DNA of 64,000 nucleotides from Hydractinia symbiolongicarpus (GCF_029227915.1 NC_079882.1:5704001-5768000); one strand, 5' to 3'; shown: positions 1 to 10,608, counted from the first letter of the stretch. Notes: a model not told the origin generated them from the letters alone. Translations and numbers: made by a program.

Positions 1-775
1 TTTGTACAGAATGACATAATATTTGTAACGAATAATAAAATATGTGCCAAATACTCGGAAATCGCAACAGCTTTGGAAACGACAGCTGCTTCAATAAAAA
101 CAAAGATAAACGGTTTGAGGGCACAATTGGAACGAACAAAGAGAAGACTACCAAGAGCGGGCAGAGTGCTGACGAAATATACATGAGTGACTGGGTTTAT
201 TACGATAATGTCGTTTTTAATTCAATTTATCAGGGCTAGGGATACTTTGAAGCGAAATAATCTACAAGGAGATGGGTCAACAGAGAAAGAGGTAGAAACT
301 ACACCGTACCCAAGAAAAATTCGATTGGGGAAAAGAAGTTGGATTTGCTTTCCGAATAGACGGAATAGCATTAAAAGCAGCTGCCCCAACCTCAACACCA
401 AAGAATGACGTGACAGCTCCGAAGATTTCTAACTTTGCATTGTATGTTGACGAAAAACTGTCAAGTTTGGATAACCGCAATAAAAGAATAGCGGAAAAAA
501 GTATATGTGACATTTTATTCGAAGCCGAAATTTTATCTGATATGTTAGAAGTAGAAGAGCAAAGAAGTCCATTTAAATACCATTTTCAACCTATGCAACC
601 ACCTTTCGCACCATTCAACACTCATCAGTCCCAACCTCGCGCACTTTTTACTTCCAAATCCCATCAGCGTACAGGAGCTAAAGGTCAATTGGGTTTCAAT
701 ATTCCCACCCAAGGCCAAGGTTATCATTTAATCATGGCCAGTATGAACAAGGAGGACAAAGTTATATTGAAATGA
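1..775 (+). pseudogene. MADF/BESS accessory protein of Harbinger element, frameshifted
   Basis: The expected role is DNA binding in partnership with the Harbinger transposase. Around 45-235 two frames together give a MADF-like region. An earlier frame carries an IATALETTAASIKTKINGLR stretch, then the reading shifts to KSGQSADEIYMSDWVYYD, the typical MADF end with its Trp and Tyr-Tyr-Asp. At 410-520 a BESS-like helix follows (FALYVDEKLSSLDNRNKR), with the conserved Phe, Leu and basic spacing. After this the protein is Gln/Pro-rich and low in complexity up to the stop at 775. At least two frameshifts and an in-frame stop near 185 make it a pseudogene. The start lies left of the window. The family assignment is fairly secure; the function is only inherited from the family. 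Confidence 0.65.
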
Positions 776-939
776 TAAACAATAACTAGATATATTTCTT
801 TTTATTTTCGTATACTTTATATAATTTTCTTAGCAGAAAGGATCAAAAAAAAGTAGCAACATGCAACCAAGCATATCTATTTCATTATGTCCAATTAACA
901 GTACTTCCATTCCCATTCTACTGCTCCATCATTTAAGAA

Positions 940-1980
940 TTAGTCCATGAAAGTTTCTCTAACAGATTGTGCATATAAAGAAGCATTGTGTCCACTTCGT
1001 GAAACTTCTAAAGAGTAAAGCGATTTCGAAAGGATTTCATCGCGCCATTCTCCGTCTGCTATTTCTCCATTCTCCAGGATAATATCAGCAAAAAAAGGTT
1101 TTCGATAAACCTTGGATGATTTACGGCTTTTGATTAACATGTTTTGGAGGGTGAGTGCCATAAGGGTTACATTTTCTACATATTTCGGCTCAAGATTAAT
1201 GACAGTAAAAATTATTCTTCAACGATTTGACAAAATTCCACAAAATCGCCTTTTCTTAGTTTAAGCCCTGTTGAGGAAAATCTTTTGTCATAAATTTCTT
1301 AAGAGCGAAAGCGTCATACCCGAGGTACACATAGGGAGCGCTTTCACCATTCGAAAGCTTTGCGTCAGCTGGAAGCTCAACTGTTTCATACTGAATTCCT
1401 TGAAGAAGGACGGTTCGATTCCAGATTCCAGAATGGTTGACTCTCCCGTTTGAACCAACATCGACAAATAAACATTCGTACGACGGACCTGCGGTAGCCA
1501 TCCAAAATATAGAGTGTGTATATTTATAGTTGTAATAAATTGATCCGCTATTGTTTGGCGTTTGGATTCTTACATGTTTCCCGTCGATCGCACCAAGACC
1601 GTGTGGGAAATTCCAACGTTCTTTGAATTTTTTAACCACAGCTTTACAGCAACCTTTCACGATGTAAGACACTGCATTCATTAAAATGCGGTACTGGAAG
1701 CTTAGTAATTTGAATGACTCGTCAGTAGTCAAACAACGGAGTGTTAAAGCCAATTGTTCGTCTGCTTCAATCGGTCTAGCCCAACCAACTCTTTCATTTG
1801 GCGAGATAAGGTCAAAAGTTTTGCTCAGCACAAATTCCAAATCACCCAAATCAATCTGAAACATTTTCCGAAATTCTTGTCTGTGTTCTTACATCAGTTC
1901 TTGGATAATATTTGTAAAATATCTTCTTTCTTTTCTTCTTTTCAACCAATTTCGTATTTTCCCCCTGGAACCCAATAACT
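940..1980 (-). pseudogene. Harbinger (DDE_Tnp_4) transposase, broken
   Basis: This is the nuclease of a PIF/Harbinger element. The main open frame (1256-1864) contains the motif WNFPHGLGAIDGKHVRI, whose Asp is the first catalytic residue, followed by NSGSIYYNYKYTHS and FVDVGSNGRVNHSG with the second Asp. A C-terminal piece at 940-1161 has the family's usual DGEWR and QSVRETF ending. Between them (1162-1255) the expected third-acid region is partly deleted, the frame shifts, and a Trp codon has become TGA. Upstream, an in-frame stop near 1890 interrupts the N-terminal QEFRKMF region, so coding once extended to about 1980. The gene is dead as read. Confidence 0.8.
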
Positions 1981-2622
1981 CGTTGGAAATCATGATAGGT
2001 CCAACGTCCTTCATGGTGAAAAGTCAAATAATGAACACGTCATGTTGGATGAAACGAGTTGGATGAAGAAACTTTAATCATTTTAGCCTCAGAAAATTTT
2101 GAGAGGGAAAAAGTTTCAGATCAAGTTTTTGATATTATGTTATCTTTCCCCTTGCAGTAAGTGTTTGAATAGTTAATTTTATAATTATCCTTTTTCTTTC
2201 TAAAATTTTTTGAAGGGAAGCTTTTTTTAATCGTGTTTTAAAAAGAAACATGTTCTTTTTCGGTGTCATGTAACAACACATAAAAAATAGCTATTCTTAT
2301 AGCTAAAAAATTATAAGAACAGTATTATAAGTCTTCTGATAAAAAAGGTTTCACCTTTGTAATCAATAGTTATATGGAACTACAATAGACGCTCGTTATG
2401 TCGACCTTCCATGGGACTGGTGAAAAAAGTCGACATAACGAAAGTTCGAGATAGTGGAAAGTCGATATACGGAGCATCGGTCATTAAAAAAGTCGAGATA
2501 AGGACAGTTTGTCAATATCATGCACACATTAGAAAAATAATTTAAATTTTTTAAACCTGGTTAGGGATGGACTATTAATCAGAAGAATCAATTATTACTG
2601 TTCTCATGCTATATGTATTCAA

Positions 2623-2777
2623 TCATTTAAAAAATTCAAAATGCTACTTTGCTTTTTAGCAGATATTCTGTCCGTATTTACAAAGAATTCTAAACGTTGT
2701 AATAAAGAACGCATGTCGTTGCCGTTGTCGCTAAGAAGGGATAAAGTTCTTAATGTTTCTATGGCAGCATCAACCTC
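2623..2777 (-). pseudogene. Tigger transposase C-terminal fragment
   Basis: Read on the minus strand this gives EVDAAIETLRTLSLLS and then a tail ending QSSILNFLND before TGA. It aligns by eye with the C-terminus of the Tigger transposase at 44-46 kb (EQVRTAINVLEDLSIF and VITDFFSK). It is about 50 codons with no stop. It is separated from its N-terminus by the insertion at 2778-8242 and was already fused to that N-terminus out of frame. Confidence 0.7.
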
Positions 2778-2912
2778 AATGCGTGTACCCTTAGGGCCAT
2801 TTGATTTTCAATTAAATTGAAAATCAAAAATCAAAATTTGTGAATAATTTTGATTTTCAATTCGATTTGAAAATCAAAATTCAAAATTCAGTTTAAAATT
2901 TCAAAATTCAAA
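2778..2912 (+). repeat. Left terminal inverted repeat of IS3EU-like element
   Basis: These 135 bp match the reverse complement of 8108-8242 with no difference seen. The repeat contains internal near-palindromes built on TTTTCAATTAAATTGAAAA, so each end could itself fold. It grades directly into the AAAATTC array. Confidence 0.9.
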
Positions 2913-3066
2913 AATCAAAAATCAAAATTCAAAATTCAAAATTCAAAATTCAAAATTCAAAATTCAAAATTCAAAATTCAAAATTCAAAATTCAAAATTC
3001 AAAATTCAAAATTCAAAATTCAAAATTCAAAATTCAAAATTCAAAATTCAAAATTCAAAATTTCAA
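2913..3066 (+). repeat. Heptamer satellite (AAAATTC)n inside transposon end
   Basis: About twenty tandem copies of a 7-bp unit, nearly pure from 2924 onward. They look like expansion of a motif already present in the terminal inverted repeat, and on the inner side of the left end only. Confidence 0.9.
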
Positions 3067-3176
3067 AACTTAAAATGACAGGTGGTACAATTGACAGGTG
3101 GTTCAATTCTTGCATACCACTATTTTGTAACAATATTTATGATGCAATAAGATTTAGGTTTCCCGCATTTTTTAGC

Positions 3177-3210
3177 CGACCCCCTGAACTGCGGCATAAT
3201 TAGGGGGTCG
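3177..3210. repeat. Perfect hairpin upstream of RING gene
   Basis: Arms CGACCCCCT (3177-3185) and AGGGGGTCG (3202-3210) surround a 16-bp loop. The hairpin lies about 80 bp upstream of the TATA box. Its function is unknown; it may be a protein site or part of the transposon end. Confidence 0.7.
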
Positions 3211-3289
3211 TATAAACTGTTTTTCGTGTGGGTTCAAAAGGGCCTAACCCTTGCATTAACCCCCTTTTTGGTGTGTCCTGGTACATGCC

Positions 3290-3296
3290 TATATAA
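3290..3296 (+). promoter_or_regulatory. TATA box of RING gene
   Basis: TATATAA lies 69 bp upstream of the first ATG at 3365, a normal distance for RNA polymerase II. This is a prediction from sequence only. Confidence 0.5.
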
Positions 3297-3364
3297 TCCC
3301 TCCAGTGAGGGGGGATAAGTCAGTTGCAGGATTAATTTGCACACGATAGAAAGCGATATAAAAT

Positions 3365-4794
3365 ATGGATTCTTCATTTATTTTTTACAATGGCCGTGAC
3401 GGGGATCGCACAGAAAGAACACTGCGGAGAAGCCAAGTATCAGTACAAAGACTGGCAATGATTTACAAGGTATGCGTTATTCACACCATTGTAGACTAGC
3501 AGAGTTTCAAAGAACTATGATAATTTCATTCTTGTTTATTATAGCTTGACGTTACATCGGTGTACATAACAGAGGAGTTCGGTTCCTCAGAATTTCCGAA
3601 TCCGGATGGGACGTTTGATTGCCTTCGGGAGTCGCCTTCTGGCACGTATTACCAAGTGGAGGGAGAACCACATCAAGGCATGACTCAGGTTAGAAACCTA
3701 CCGACATCAACGGTCAATGACATCGGCGCGTTTCGAAGGCCAACAATGTTGCATACATCTTCGTCCACGATGTCGCGTAAACGTGTAGGTGCGGCTGCGG
3801 AGAACTATGTTTTAAAAGTTATTCTGGCGGATATAGAGAACAAAAAAATCGGTAAGTTGATATTGTTCTATACTAAACGTTCTAATTTTACACATTCATA
3901 AATTATAAATACTCTTCTTTTTTACAGTTAATCAGAAACGAATTTCGTTTATAACAATAACGGAAGCAGAAGCAAACGTCGACGCAATCACGGAGATGGC
4001 AAAAACACGATTCGAAGATCGAACGTTGGTGTTAGTGCAAGGAGGTGGTTTACGATACGAGGACTCCGCAGCCACAAGAGGTGTGTATATATATATTTGA
4101 ATATGGACTGAAAATTGTTTTTCCTCTTCACAGTTTTAAAGAGAACACTTTCTTCTTACAGGAATAAGCTTCTGGAAAGCCGCGGCTCGGAAGGTTTATG
4201 CAGTAAAAGCCAATGATCTCGAAACATTTGATTATTTTACGCCACGAAGAACAAGCACACAGTCCATTAATTTTGGTGAGTAATTTTAATGTCGCCAACT
4301 TTTCTAAATGTAAAAAAATAAAAATCTTACTAAACAGTTAAATAAAATTAATGTTTTAATCATTTTTCAAAGAGGTAACTTTTTCTCCACGTTAAAAATA
4401 CATCCATCCCTTCCAAAATATTTAATTTTAATTTATTTTAGAAGAAATAAAGGAAAAACTTGCTGACCTCACCAGCCTCGTCCAATCTGGCGTGATTTTA
4501 ACTTGTGTGGACCAAGATACACGAGAGGCAGCACAACGAGCATTATCATCTGTAAAGATCTGTGAGAAGGCAAAACAAAGCTTCGAGTGCTTGATATGTC
4601 GTGGGTTGAGCCGGAGTCCGGTGAAAATGGGTTCCTGCTGCAGAAGAATAATTGGTTGTGGCGAATGTGTAGATCGCTGGTTTTTAGAAAATCAAAATTG
4701 CCCACATTGCAGGTCCAACGAACTCGACGCAATTTTTGAAACTAATAATTTTGATGGAGTGCTTGCAGAAATACGTTCTGTCTTTCCGAATTAA
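3365..4794 (+). CDS. Transposon-encoded RING-finger protein, 5 exons, about 343 aa
   Basis: Exons read as 3365-3469, 3545-3851, 3928-4080, 4162-4275 and 4442-4794. Each has GT-AG borders, the phases agree, and the frame is open to TAA. The N-terminal 240 residues match nothing I know; they include a stretch ITITEAEANVDAITEMAKTR. The C-terminus is a RING-like zinc finger with eight cysteines in pairs: CLIC, CC, CGEC and CPHC. The usual RING His is replaced by Cys. RING proteins normally act as E3 ubiquitin ligases. Here the gene lies inside a DNA transposon, convergent with its integrase, so it is probably an element accessory protein. Its cellular target is unknown. Introns are about 75-165 bp. 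Confidence 0.8.
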
Positions 4795-5767
4795 ATTTTA
4801 TAAAACACCATCGTTCTTTTGAAAATCTTTCTGAATACTTTTTCAAAACTAACATTGATAGCGTTACTGACTTTGCGCACCCTTCTTCATAGAGCCTCAA
4901 AAATTACCTTTTTCTACATTATTGATTTGACGATGATCGATCACTCAAACTATCTTTACATAGTTTTAAGGCGGTTCGATGTCAAAAAATTATTTCTTAT
5001 TTATTTTAGCTTTTAGTTTATTTTATGTACTATATACTTAAAACGGAGAGAGGAAGGCAAAAATCTTCTTACCACTGTTTTTTATGACCCGGTTTTTATC
5101 TGTCACAGTGTAAATATTTTTAATTTTGTAAAAACTTGTATTTTTTATGTTTCAAAATATATTTTATTCTTCACAATATGTTTTACTTATGTTTTAAAGT
5201 GGCGGCAATACTTAGGTACATTACACATTCTCTGAAAAAAGATCCTTTTTTTCAGTCTTTTGCATTTTGCATGAACTTTAAAGTCTGGAAGCGAATATAT
5301 TTGCCATAAAAAAGATGCTTTACGCATGAGAACGAAATAAAGAAAATTTCAGGCTAACCAATGTTAAAAAACACTCCAGGCTGACGACGGTTTTTTTGCA
5401 ATCGTTTTCATATTTACGTCCAAAACATCGTTAAGGAGCATTTTGATTTCAAGTTAATAGAAACCAGGTCTTTCGCAAGTGTTTTTCAGCGAAGATTAAA
5501 AATACTCTTGACCTTTAGCGAAGATTAAAAACACTCTTGATCTTGCGAGTTCGCGCAACAGAATCCGGGGGTACATAAGCAAGATCTTTCTGTGCGCCCA
5601 ACCAACAACAGGGTAACAAACGTCAAAGGAGATAAAAATTAATTCAAATGCTTTTTACAAAAAAATTCTTATGTTTCGTTTGAATATTTTTTTGGAAAGT
5701 TAATCCCTACTAGGAAGACTAAAACTTTTTCTCCCACTCAAATTTTTTCCTGATAACAATGCAGAAT

Positions 5768-6114
5768 GGCGCCGTAGATTAGTGGTTATAGCTCTCGTAC
5801 TCTGTGCGGGAGACCGGGGTTCGATTCCTCTTGACGGCGATTCAACATGGGCGAGTGAATGTTACCATAGCCCCGGGTTAACCCAAGCCATGTGAGGGAA
5901 ATTGGGAAGATGGCACACTGTGTGGGCCGTTGGATGTTGCCGGGAGTTGTCTAGTAGAGCGCGGGCTCTAATTGGGTCTGCGTAGCTCAAAATGAGCATT
6001 AAATACTCTAGGACTCTCCATCTACGCCATGGCCCCTCCTGAAAATAATAGACAGGGTATATCCCTCGATATTTGTGAGGCTAGCCATGTAAAATATGCA
6101 CATCTATCTATCTA
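5768..6114 (+). mobile_element. tRNA-derived SINE inserted in IS3EU-like element
   Basis: The 5' part looks like a tRNA gene: an A-box-like TAGATTAGTGG (5775-5785), a perfect B box GGTTCGATTCC (5818-5828), and paired CGCCGT/ACGGCG ends of the former acceptor stem. A 270-bp unrelated body follows, ending in (ATCT)n at about 6100-6114. RNA polymerase III would read it from the internal boxes. It lies in the spacer between two convergent genes, so it does not break either. No clear target duplication was found. Confidence 0.75.
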
Positions 6115-6141
6115 AGTGAGCGCGAAAGCAACAAGACAATT

Positions 6142-7722
6142 TTACAAAAGAGCGTTGTATCTTTCAGTGATATCAATAAAACAATGTACGGCATGTCGAA
6201 ACGATCTATCATTTTCGTTCACAACATCGTTATAAATTTGTTCAATATTACAGATTTCATTAAACTCTCTGTTTCGATTAGCTAAAAACTGTGGATGGTC
6301 TTTTAAAGGATCGTCACCGAATTGGTTAGGCTCAGAAATCCGTCCTTGATATGTTTGGTTGTATATTTGCATAGCTGTTGCGGTGTCTGGGACATTACTC
6401 TGCTGCACTGGAGGATATCGAGTTGTCATCTCTTTAATATTCAATGGAACTCCTCTACCTGAAACAAAATTTAAAGGTGCAAAGAAGCTGAATAGTTGTT
6501 GTTAACAGGATGCCAGGACTTGTATAATCTACCTACCAGGTATTGGGTGACAGTTCCAGGCTCTTACCAATGTTTGCAGCCCAAAGTTTGCAACTTTGCA
6601 GGTGACAAAAGAAACGCAGAACTTATGAATATTGTTATCCATGTCTATAATCAATGAATTGTCCATGTCGACTAGTATTGATTTGATTGGATAATTAACT
6701 CGACCATTAACTTCAACCCAAAATCTTTCAATTGGTAGATTCTAGAAAATATATGAAACTTATGAAAAGTTAACCTGTGCAGAAGATGATAGTCGTATTT
6801 TTCGTATTTTTTTGTGATGAAAGAACGAAATGTTTTTAAAATATATTGGAAATAATAAAGTAATTTACCCTTTTCGATTCTGTTTGTTGATAAGGTAAAC
6901 TTAATTGGTCACCACGAATATTTGCCAGATACTCCTGCATCCCCAGCATGAGAAAAAATTCTCTCCCGTGGTCCACCCGAACTTGGTCAAACATGCAATA
7001 TGTGGTCAATACCTTTCTAAATAAAAACAAATAATTGGAATTTGCTGCGCATTTTTACGTGCGTAGCTATATCTAAATTAGAATCAAGCGAAATTGATTG
7101 CACATGTTCTAACCTGTATATATGCGAATATATCACGGGGTTGCTTTTGACTGGCATTGTAGCAGCAGCAACAACAAAGCGACTGTGACCGTCCAATGCT
7201 ACGACATGCGTTGTACCGTACATTACTAATTTTTCGTTTTGGTCTATATGAAGTTTGTGACCAAAATAGTCAGCCCTGTAAGGGATAGGATTAACAGACC
7301 TTGCGGTATCTGTTTGACGTCTTGCGTGATATGCTGGCGAAACAGTTGACAGGGCCTTTCCAATTCTTTTTTGACTGGTGATATTGAAACCGTGTTTTTG
7401 CTTAATGTATCCAGTCATCATTTTGCGACCGTATGTAGGACCAACCTAAATAAGCAATAACTTGTACAGTTTCACATCATGCACTCATACGCTAAGCACA
7501 GGTGAATTTGGTTACCTCTTTAACAGCTGAAGCCACGATGTTCTCTATTTTTTGTTGGTTTATACGTAGGCGGATGTCATGTTTCGAACAGTAACGTTTA
7601 ACCGAACGTTCAGAAAATCCACGAACACCAGGATTTGTCGCTTTCAAAAACTCGCTAATTTCCTTGAAGTTTTTATGTTGTTTAGCCACATTTACAATGT
7701 AATCTCGGTCAATGTTATCCAT
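6142..7722 (-). CDS. IS3EU-like integrase/transposase, 5 exons, about 402 aa
   Basis: This is the enzyme expected to cut and join the element's ends. Exons, in minus-strand order, are 7722-7516, 7445-7114, 7016-6869, 6741-6537 and 6458-6142; all phases agree and there is no stop before TAA. The N-terminus carries a helix-turn-helix-like segment (FKEISEFLKATNP then ERSVKRYCSKH). The rve-like core shows HIDQNEKL with the first Asp, VRVDHGREF with the second Asp region, and IERFWVEVNGRVNYP with the Glu. These three acids are the catalytic triad expected of the family. The start ATG at 7722 follows a stop in the same frame upstream. The name IS3EU is inferred from core motifs and the 6-bp duplication. 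Confidence 0.82.
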
Positions 7723-7734
7723 TATTTTGGCGCG

Positions 7735-8028
7735 TTAAGACATCTGAGGGCTAAGCGCGCGTAAAAACCTTGAGTAAACGATTGCATCAATCAGAACAGA
7801 AATCAATTGTTCGCCCTTAAGATTCAGTTTGATTGGCCACCCGAGGAAAGATGTTGAAAGTCCGGGACAGTTGCGCAAACCTAACAGGGGGTCAAGTATA
7901 AATTGTTCTGTGACCTCTTTCCAAAGGTCCTGCATCATAGCCGGGTGTTTGTGTTCATGATATTTCACAATATGACAAAGGTTACAGGTGGCCAGCTTCT
8001 TTTTGTGAAGATGAAAAAAATTGTTTGA
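7735..8028 (-). other. Unrecognised open frame with a C2H2-like motif, upstream of integrase
   Basis: An open minus-strand frame of about 95 codons ends at 7735, just before the integrase ATG. It contains ATCNLCHIVKYHEHKHP, which resembles a short BED or C2H2 zinc finger, followed by a mixed sequence with no match I know. It could be an alternative 5' coding exon of the integrase gene, a separate small protein of the element, or chance. It ends at a TAA before the integrase start, so a simple fusion is not possible without splicing. Confidence 0.3.
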
Positions 8029-8107
8029 CCCAGCAAAAATTGAAATTGCGAAATTATAATTTGAATTCTGTTTTTTTTATCTTTTGCACGTAATTTGAAT
8101 TTTGAAT

Positions 8108-8242
8108 TTTGAATTTTGAAATTTTAAACTGAATTTTGAATTTTGATTTTCAAATCGAATTGAAAATCAAAATTATTCACAAATTTTGATTTTTGATTTT
8201 CAATTTAATTGAAAATCAAATGGCCCTAAGGGTACACGCATT
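8108..8242 (-). repeat. Right terminal inverted repeat of IS3EU-like element
   Basis: This is the mirror of 2778-2912 and ends CACGCATT against the AACCTC target copy. Only about two AAAATTC units follow on its inner side, against about twenty on the left. Confidence 0.9.
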
Positions 8243-8342
8243 AACCTCGATCTTTATGTGTCAAACCTTTTTTTTCCAACTCCTTTAGAGCTTTGCAATT
8301 TTTAACCGAAGTTATCTCGAGCTTACGCGTTATCCCAGACAT
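8243..8342 (-). pseudogene. Tigger transposase N-terminal fragment
   Basis: An ATG at 8342 on the minus strand begins a 33-codon frame. It contains KNCKALKELEKKGLTHKD, matching the first helix-turn-helix region of the Tigger copy at 44467 (KYKALKALEKGTAPKD). It runs directly into the target-site copy of the inserted element. The middle of the transposase, including the catalytic domain, is absent from the pair. Confidence 0.65.
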
Positions 8343-8560
8343 GATTTGTAAACGAAGAGAAAATTGTAAACACTCGAAATCTTGATTTTGAGAAAGTTTG
8401 AGAAATTTGAATGTTCAAATGATCAAATTTTTGTGTGTGATGAAATTCGAAAAATTAACGTGATAAAATGTACCCAAGGGACCCTAAAAATAGGCCGAGA
8501 TTAGGAAAGTTCGAGAAATCGGGTAGTCAAGGAGGTTGGAATGCCGAAGGGACGGGTTAA

Positions 8561-10490
8561 AAACGAGCCTGGAAATTTAAATAAAAATTTGTTTATTTTT
8601 TGAGAAAGCTTGATTACTTACTTTAGAACCATTTATTATCCATAGCATTGAGAACTATCTCTCATTGAGGTGTTGTATTTAACAGTTTTGCCAAGAAGTA
8701 TAGGGTTATGTACGTTTTTGTCATTCAGATTAGTGTTTTGAACATTCTTCATAAATTTAAAAAAAGTTTTAGTGGTATGATTTACAAAGAATATCAGATG
8801 GTGTCACAACTGTCCAAAAATGAATCTGCAAAAAAGTGTATCACCTCCATTTACACTCTCCAGCGCGTAGCTAGTATTATGTGAAATACCTACCATGGCC
8901 GAAATTGTTGTGACATTAGTTTTTAATAAATGTACTGAATCAATTCATTAATTTTTTTCCTAACTGTCAAAACACGAAAATATTTGAAATATATAAAGAC
9001 GATGAGTAAAACAATGTTTAAGGAACACATTAAGCTTGATATTTTATTTTGATAATATGCCTGCGGATATTAAACAGCTTACTGCTATCTTAGGACATGG
9101 TCTTAAACTTATCAAAGTTCTTTTGAAATAATTTATTTTATAAAGATAAAAGTGCAGAAACCATGAAAATCTATTTTCATAAATGAAGTAAGTCAGATAG
9201 GGTCTAAAAAAACCTGTTCTAGGTTTTTCTAGTGACTATGGTCTTATACAACTAATTACGCATTCCGCATGAGAGTAAGAAACAACTGTTTTTTCTCTGT
9301 GGATGTGATTTGCATGTTTCATGTGTAGGTTGAGGGTATAGTAGAAATGTGTGGCTCCCACGAGGCTAGACAAGTCGATAAATTATGTATATTACACAAA
9401 TAAATCACAAGGACTTAATTAAAATATAGAAAAATATTTTCTAAATAAAGCACCTCCTCCCTAAACAATTACAATTATTTTGGCAAAGATTTTAAAAGGA
9501 TGAAGGAAAACAGGAAAATTTGCGTATTCAAAAATCTGTGCACAATATATAAATAAGACTCCGATATGAGTGAAATTTTGATGTTTGGAAAGTCGAATAT
9601 ATTCCTGAGAACGAGTTTACTTCCACCAGTTAGAAAAGCATTTCGTTATTAGCACATATTGTGCTAAATGTCATTAAAATTGCGACAGTGTTATGTCGAA
9701 GATTCAAACTTTCAATGTGATTCGTGATGCTCAATATATTTCGTTTGTTCATTGTTTAAAAGAGGGCGTTTTCCATTGCAATCATCAATAAGATTTAACA
9801 GTTAAAATGCTGCAGCCGCTGTAAGTTATCACAAAGTGTCGAGAAAAAATACGGAAATATATTTTTTTTTGATCTCGTTTAAATATTTCACGAGCTTTTA
9901 GGCGAGTAAAATGTAAACTAAAAACGAAAAAAGAAGGACGAAATGCTTCAAAAACAAGTGGGTCTTGTTTATCATATAAACTGATTATGAATCATTGTGA
10001 TTTGATAAACTCAGCAGACAATTCTCAGTTTTAATCACCGTTCATGATTCGTTTTTGTTCAACTGCAAATGAAGTTATTACAAGGTAATATTATGAGATT
10101 ATTTTATTTAATTTATGACAATTTTTTAATTTATGATAAGAAGACGTGCCAGTTCATTCTTAAGTTCAGTTTTACTTGTTGTAGAAAACCGTTTCGGACA
10201 GATCATCGAATTAAATAAAAAGTCCTTTTAATGTGCTGTAAATCTAAGCTTGCCCATCTAAATTTTCAGTTAAACTTATTTATTCTCTGCGGTTGAGAGC
10301 ACCGACACCTTAATGAATCTCTAATGACAATATGTACTGCACGAACGTCAAGGCAAGTTTTTTTTTGACAAGGAAGGGAAAATTGATGTAAATGCAATGA
10401 AGGGTTGTAAAAGTATTTCGAACGCTAGAAATTGTTCTATTAATTCTTAGCACCTCCCAATAAGTTTTAAAAAATCAATTTTTTATTATA
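8561..10490. other. No gene seen
   Basis: AT-rich sequence with many stops in all frames. I see no splice-consistent coding exon and no transposon end here. The stretch 9325-9375 slightly resembles the SINE tail but is too diverged to call. Confidence 0.5.
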
Positions 10491-10498
10491 ATATGCAA

Positions 10499-10608
10499 AA
10501 TATAAATAGCGTTTCCTACTCCCTTTTAAAATCATTCGTCGAATTTGCTGTTAATTACCACCTAACAACAGTAGAGCGAGTTTTTCAAAGGCACTGCCAA
10601 CGGCTCAG
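10499..10608 (+). promoter_or_regulatory. Probable promoter and 5' non-coding exon of adhesion GPCR 1
   Basis: A TATA-like TATAAATAG at about 10501 is followed about 100 bp later by a strong donor, CTCAG then GTAAGA at 10609. The next good acceptor upstream of the receptor ATG is at 12976 (TTCTCTAG, exon AGGCATG). Together these suggest a 5' untranslated exon spliced to the signal-peptide exon. This is an inference from splice-site quality and distance only. Confidence 0.35.

Larger units (their letters stand above)
1..2100. mobile_element. Decayed PIF/Harbinger transposon, left end outside window
   Basis: Two convergent, broken genes typical of this superfamily lie here: a MADF/BESS DNA-binding protein on the plus strand and a DDE transposase on the minus strand. 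Harbinger elements are known to encode exactly this pair. No terminal inverted repeat or target duplication could be placed, because the left end is cut off and the right end (about 2.0-2.1 kb) shows no clear terminus. The right limit is therefore approximate. Confidence 0.7.
2778..8242. mobile_element. Complete IS3EU-like DNA transposon, 5465 bp
   Basis: The element is bounded by 135-bp terminal inverted repeats (2778-2912 and 8108-8242) that read identically by eye and begin AATGCGTGTACCC. It is flanked by a perfect 6-bp duplication AACCTC (2772-2777 and 8243-8248). It holds two convergent spliced genes whose exons join in phase without stops: a RING protein (+) and an integrase-like transposase (-). 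A SINE has inserted in the spacer. From memory, a 6-bp duplication and an rve-like integrase fit the IS3EU superfamily, but that name is an inference. The element looks recent and potentially autonomous. Confidence 0.85.
2391..8560 (-). mobile_element. Internally deleted Tigger/pogo element, split by a later insertion
   Basis: The left end starts TACAATAGACGCTCGTTATG at 2391, a TA followed by an outward end resembling the TACAGTAGAGTCTCC end of the Tigger copy at 44 kb. Subterminal CGACATAACG-type repeats follow. The interior holds only a transposase C-terminus (2623-2777) and N-terminus (8243-8342) on the minus strand. These were joined before the element at 2778-8242 landed between them. 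The right end is eroded and its limit near 8.56 kb is a guess from similar subterminal motifs. Confidence 0.65.

Noticed and set aside
2913-3066. CRISPR-like repeat array
   Set aside because: The unit is 7 bp without spacers and grades into a transposon end; the genome is eukaryotic.
5768-5840. A functional tRNA gene
   Set aside because: The B box is perfect, but the anticodon loop is too long, the acceptor stem has a mismatch, and the sequence continues into a SINE body with an (ATCT)n tail.
9325-9375. Second SINE copy
   Set aside because: Only a weak resemblance to the SINE tail (GAGGCTAG region), with no A or B box.
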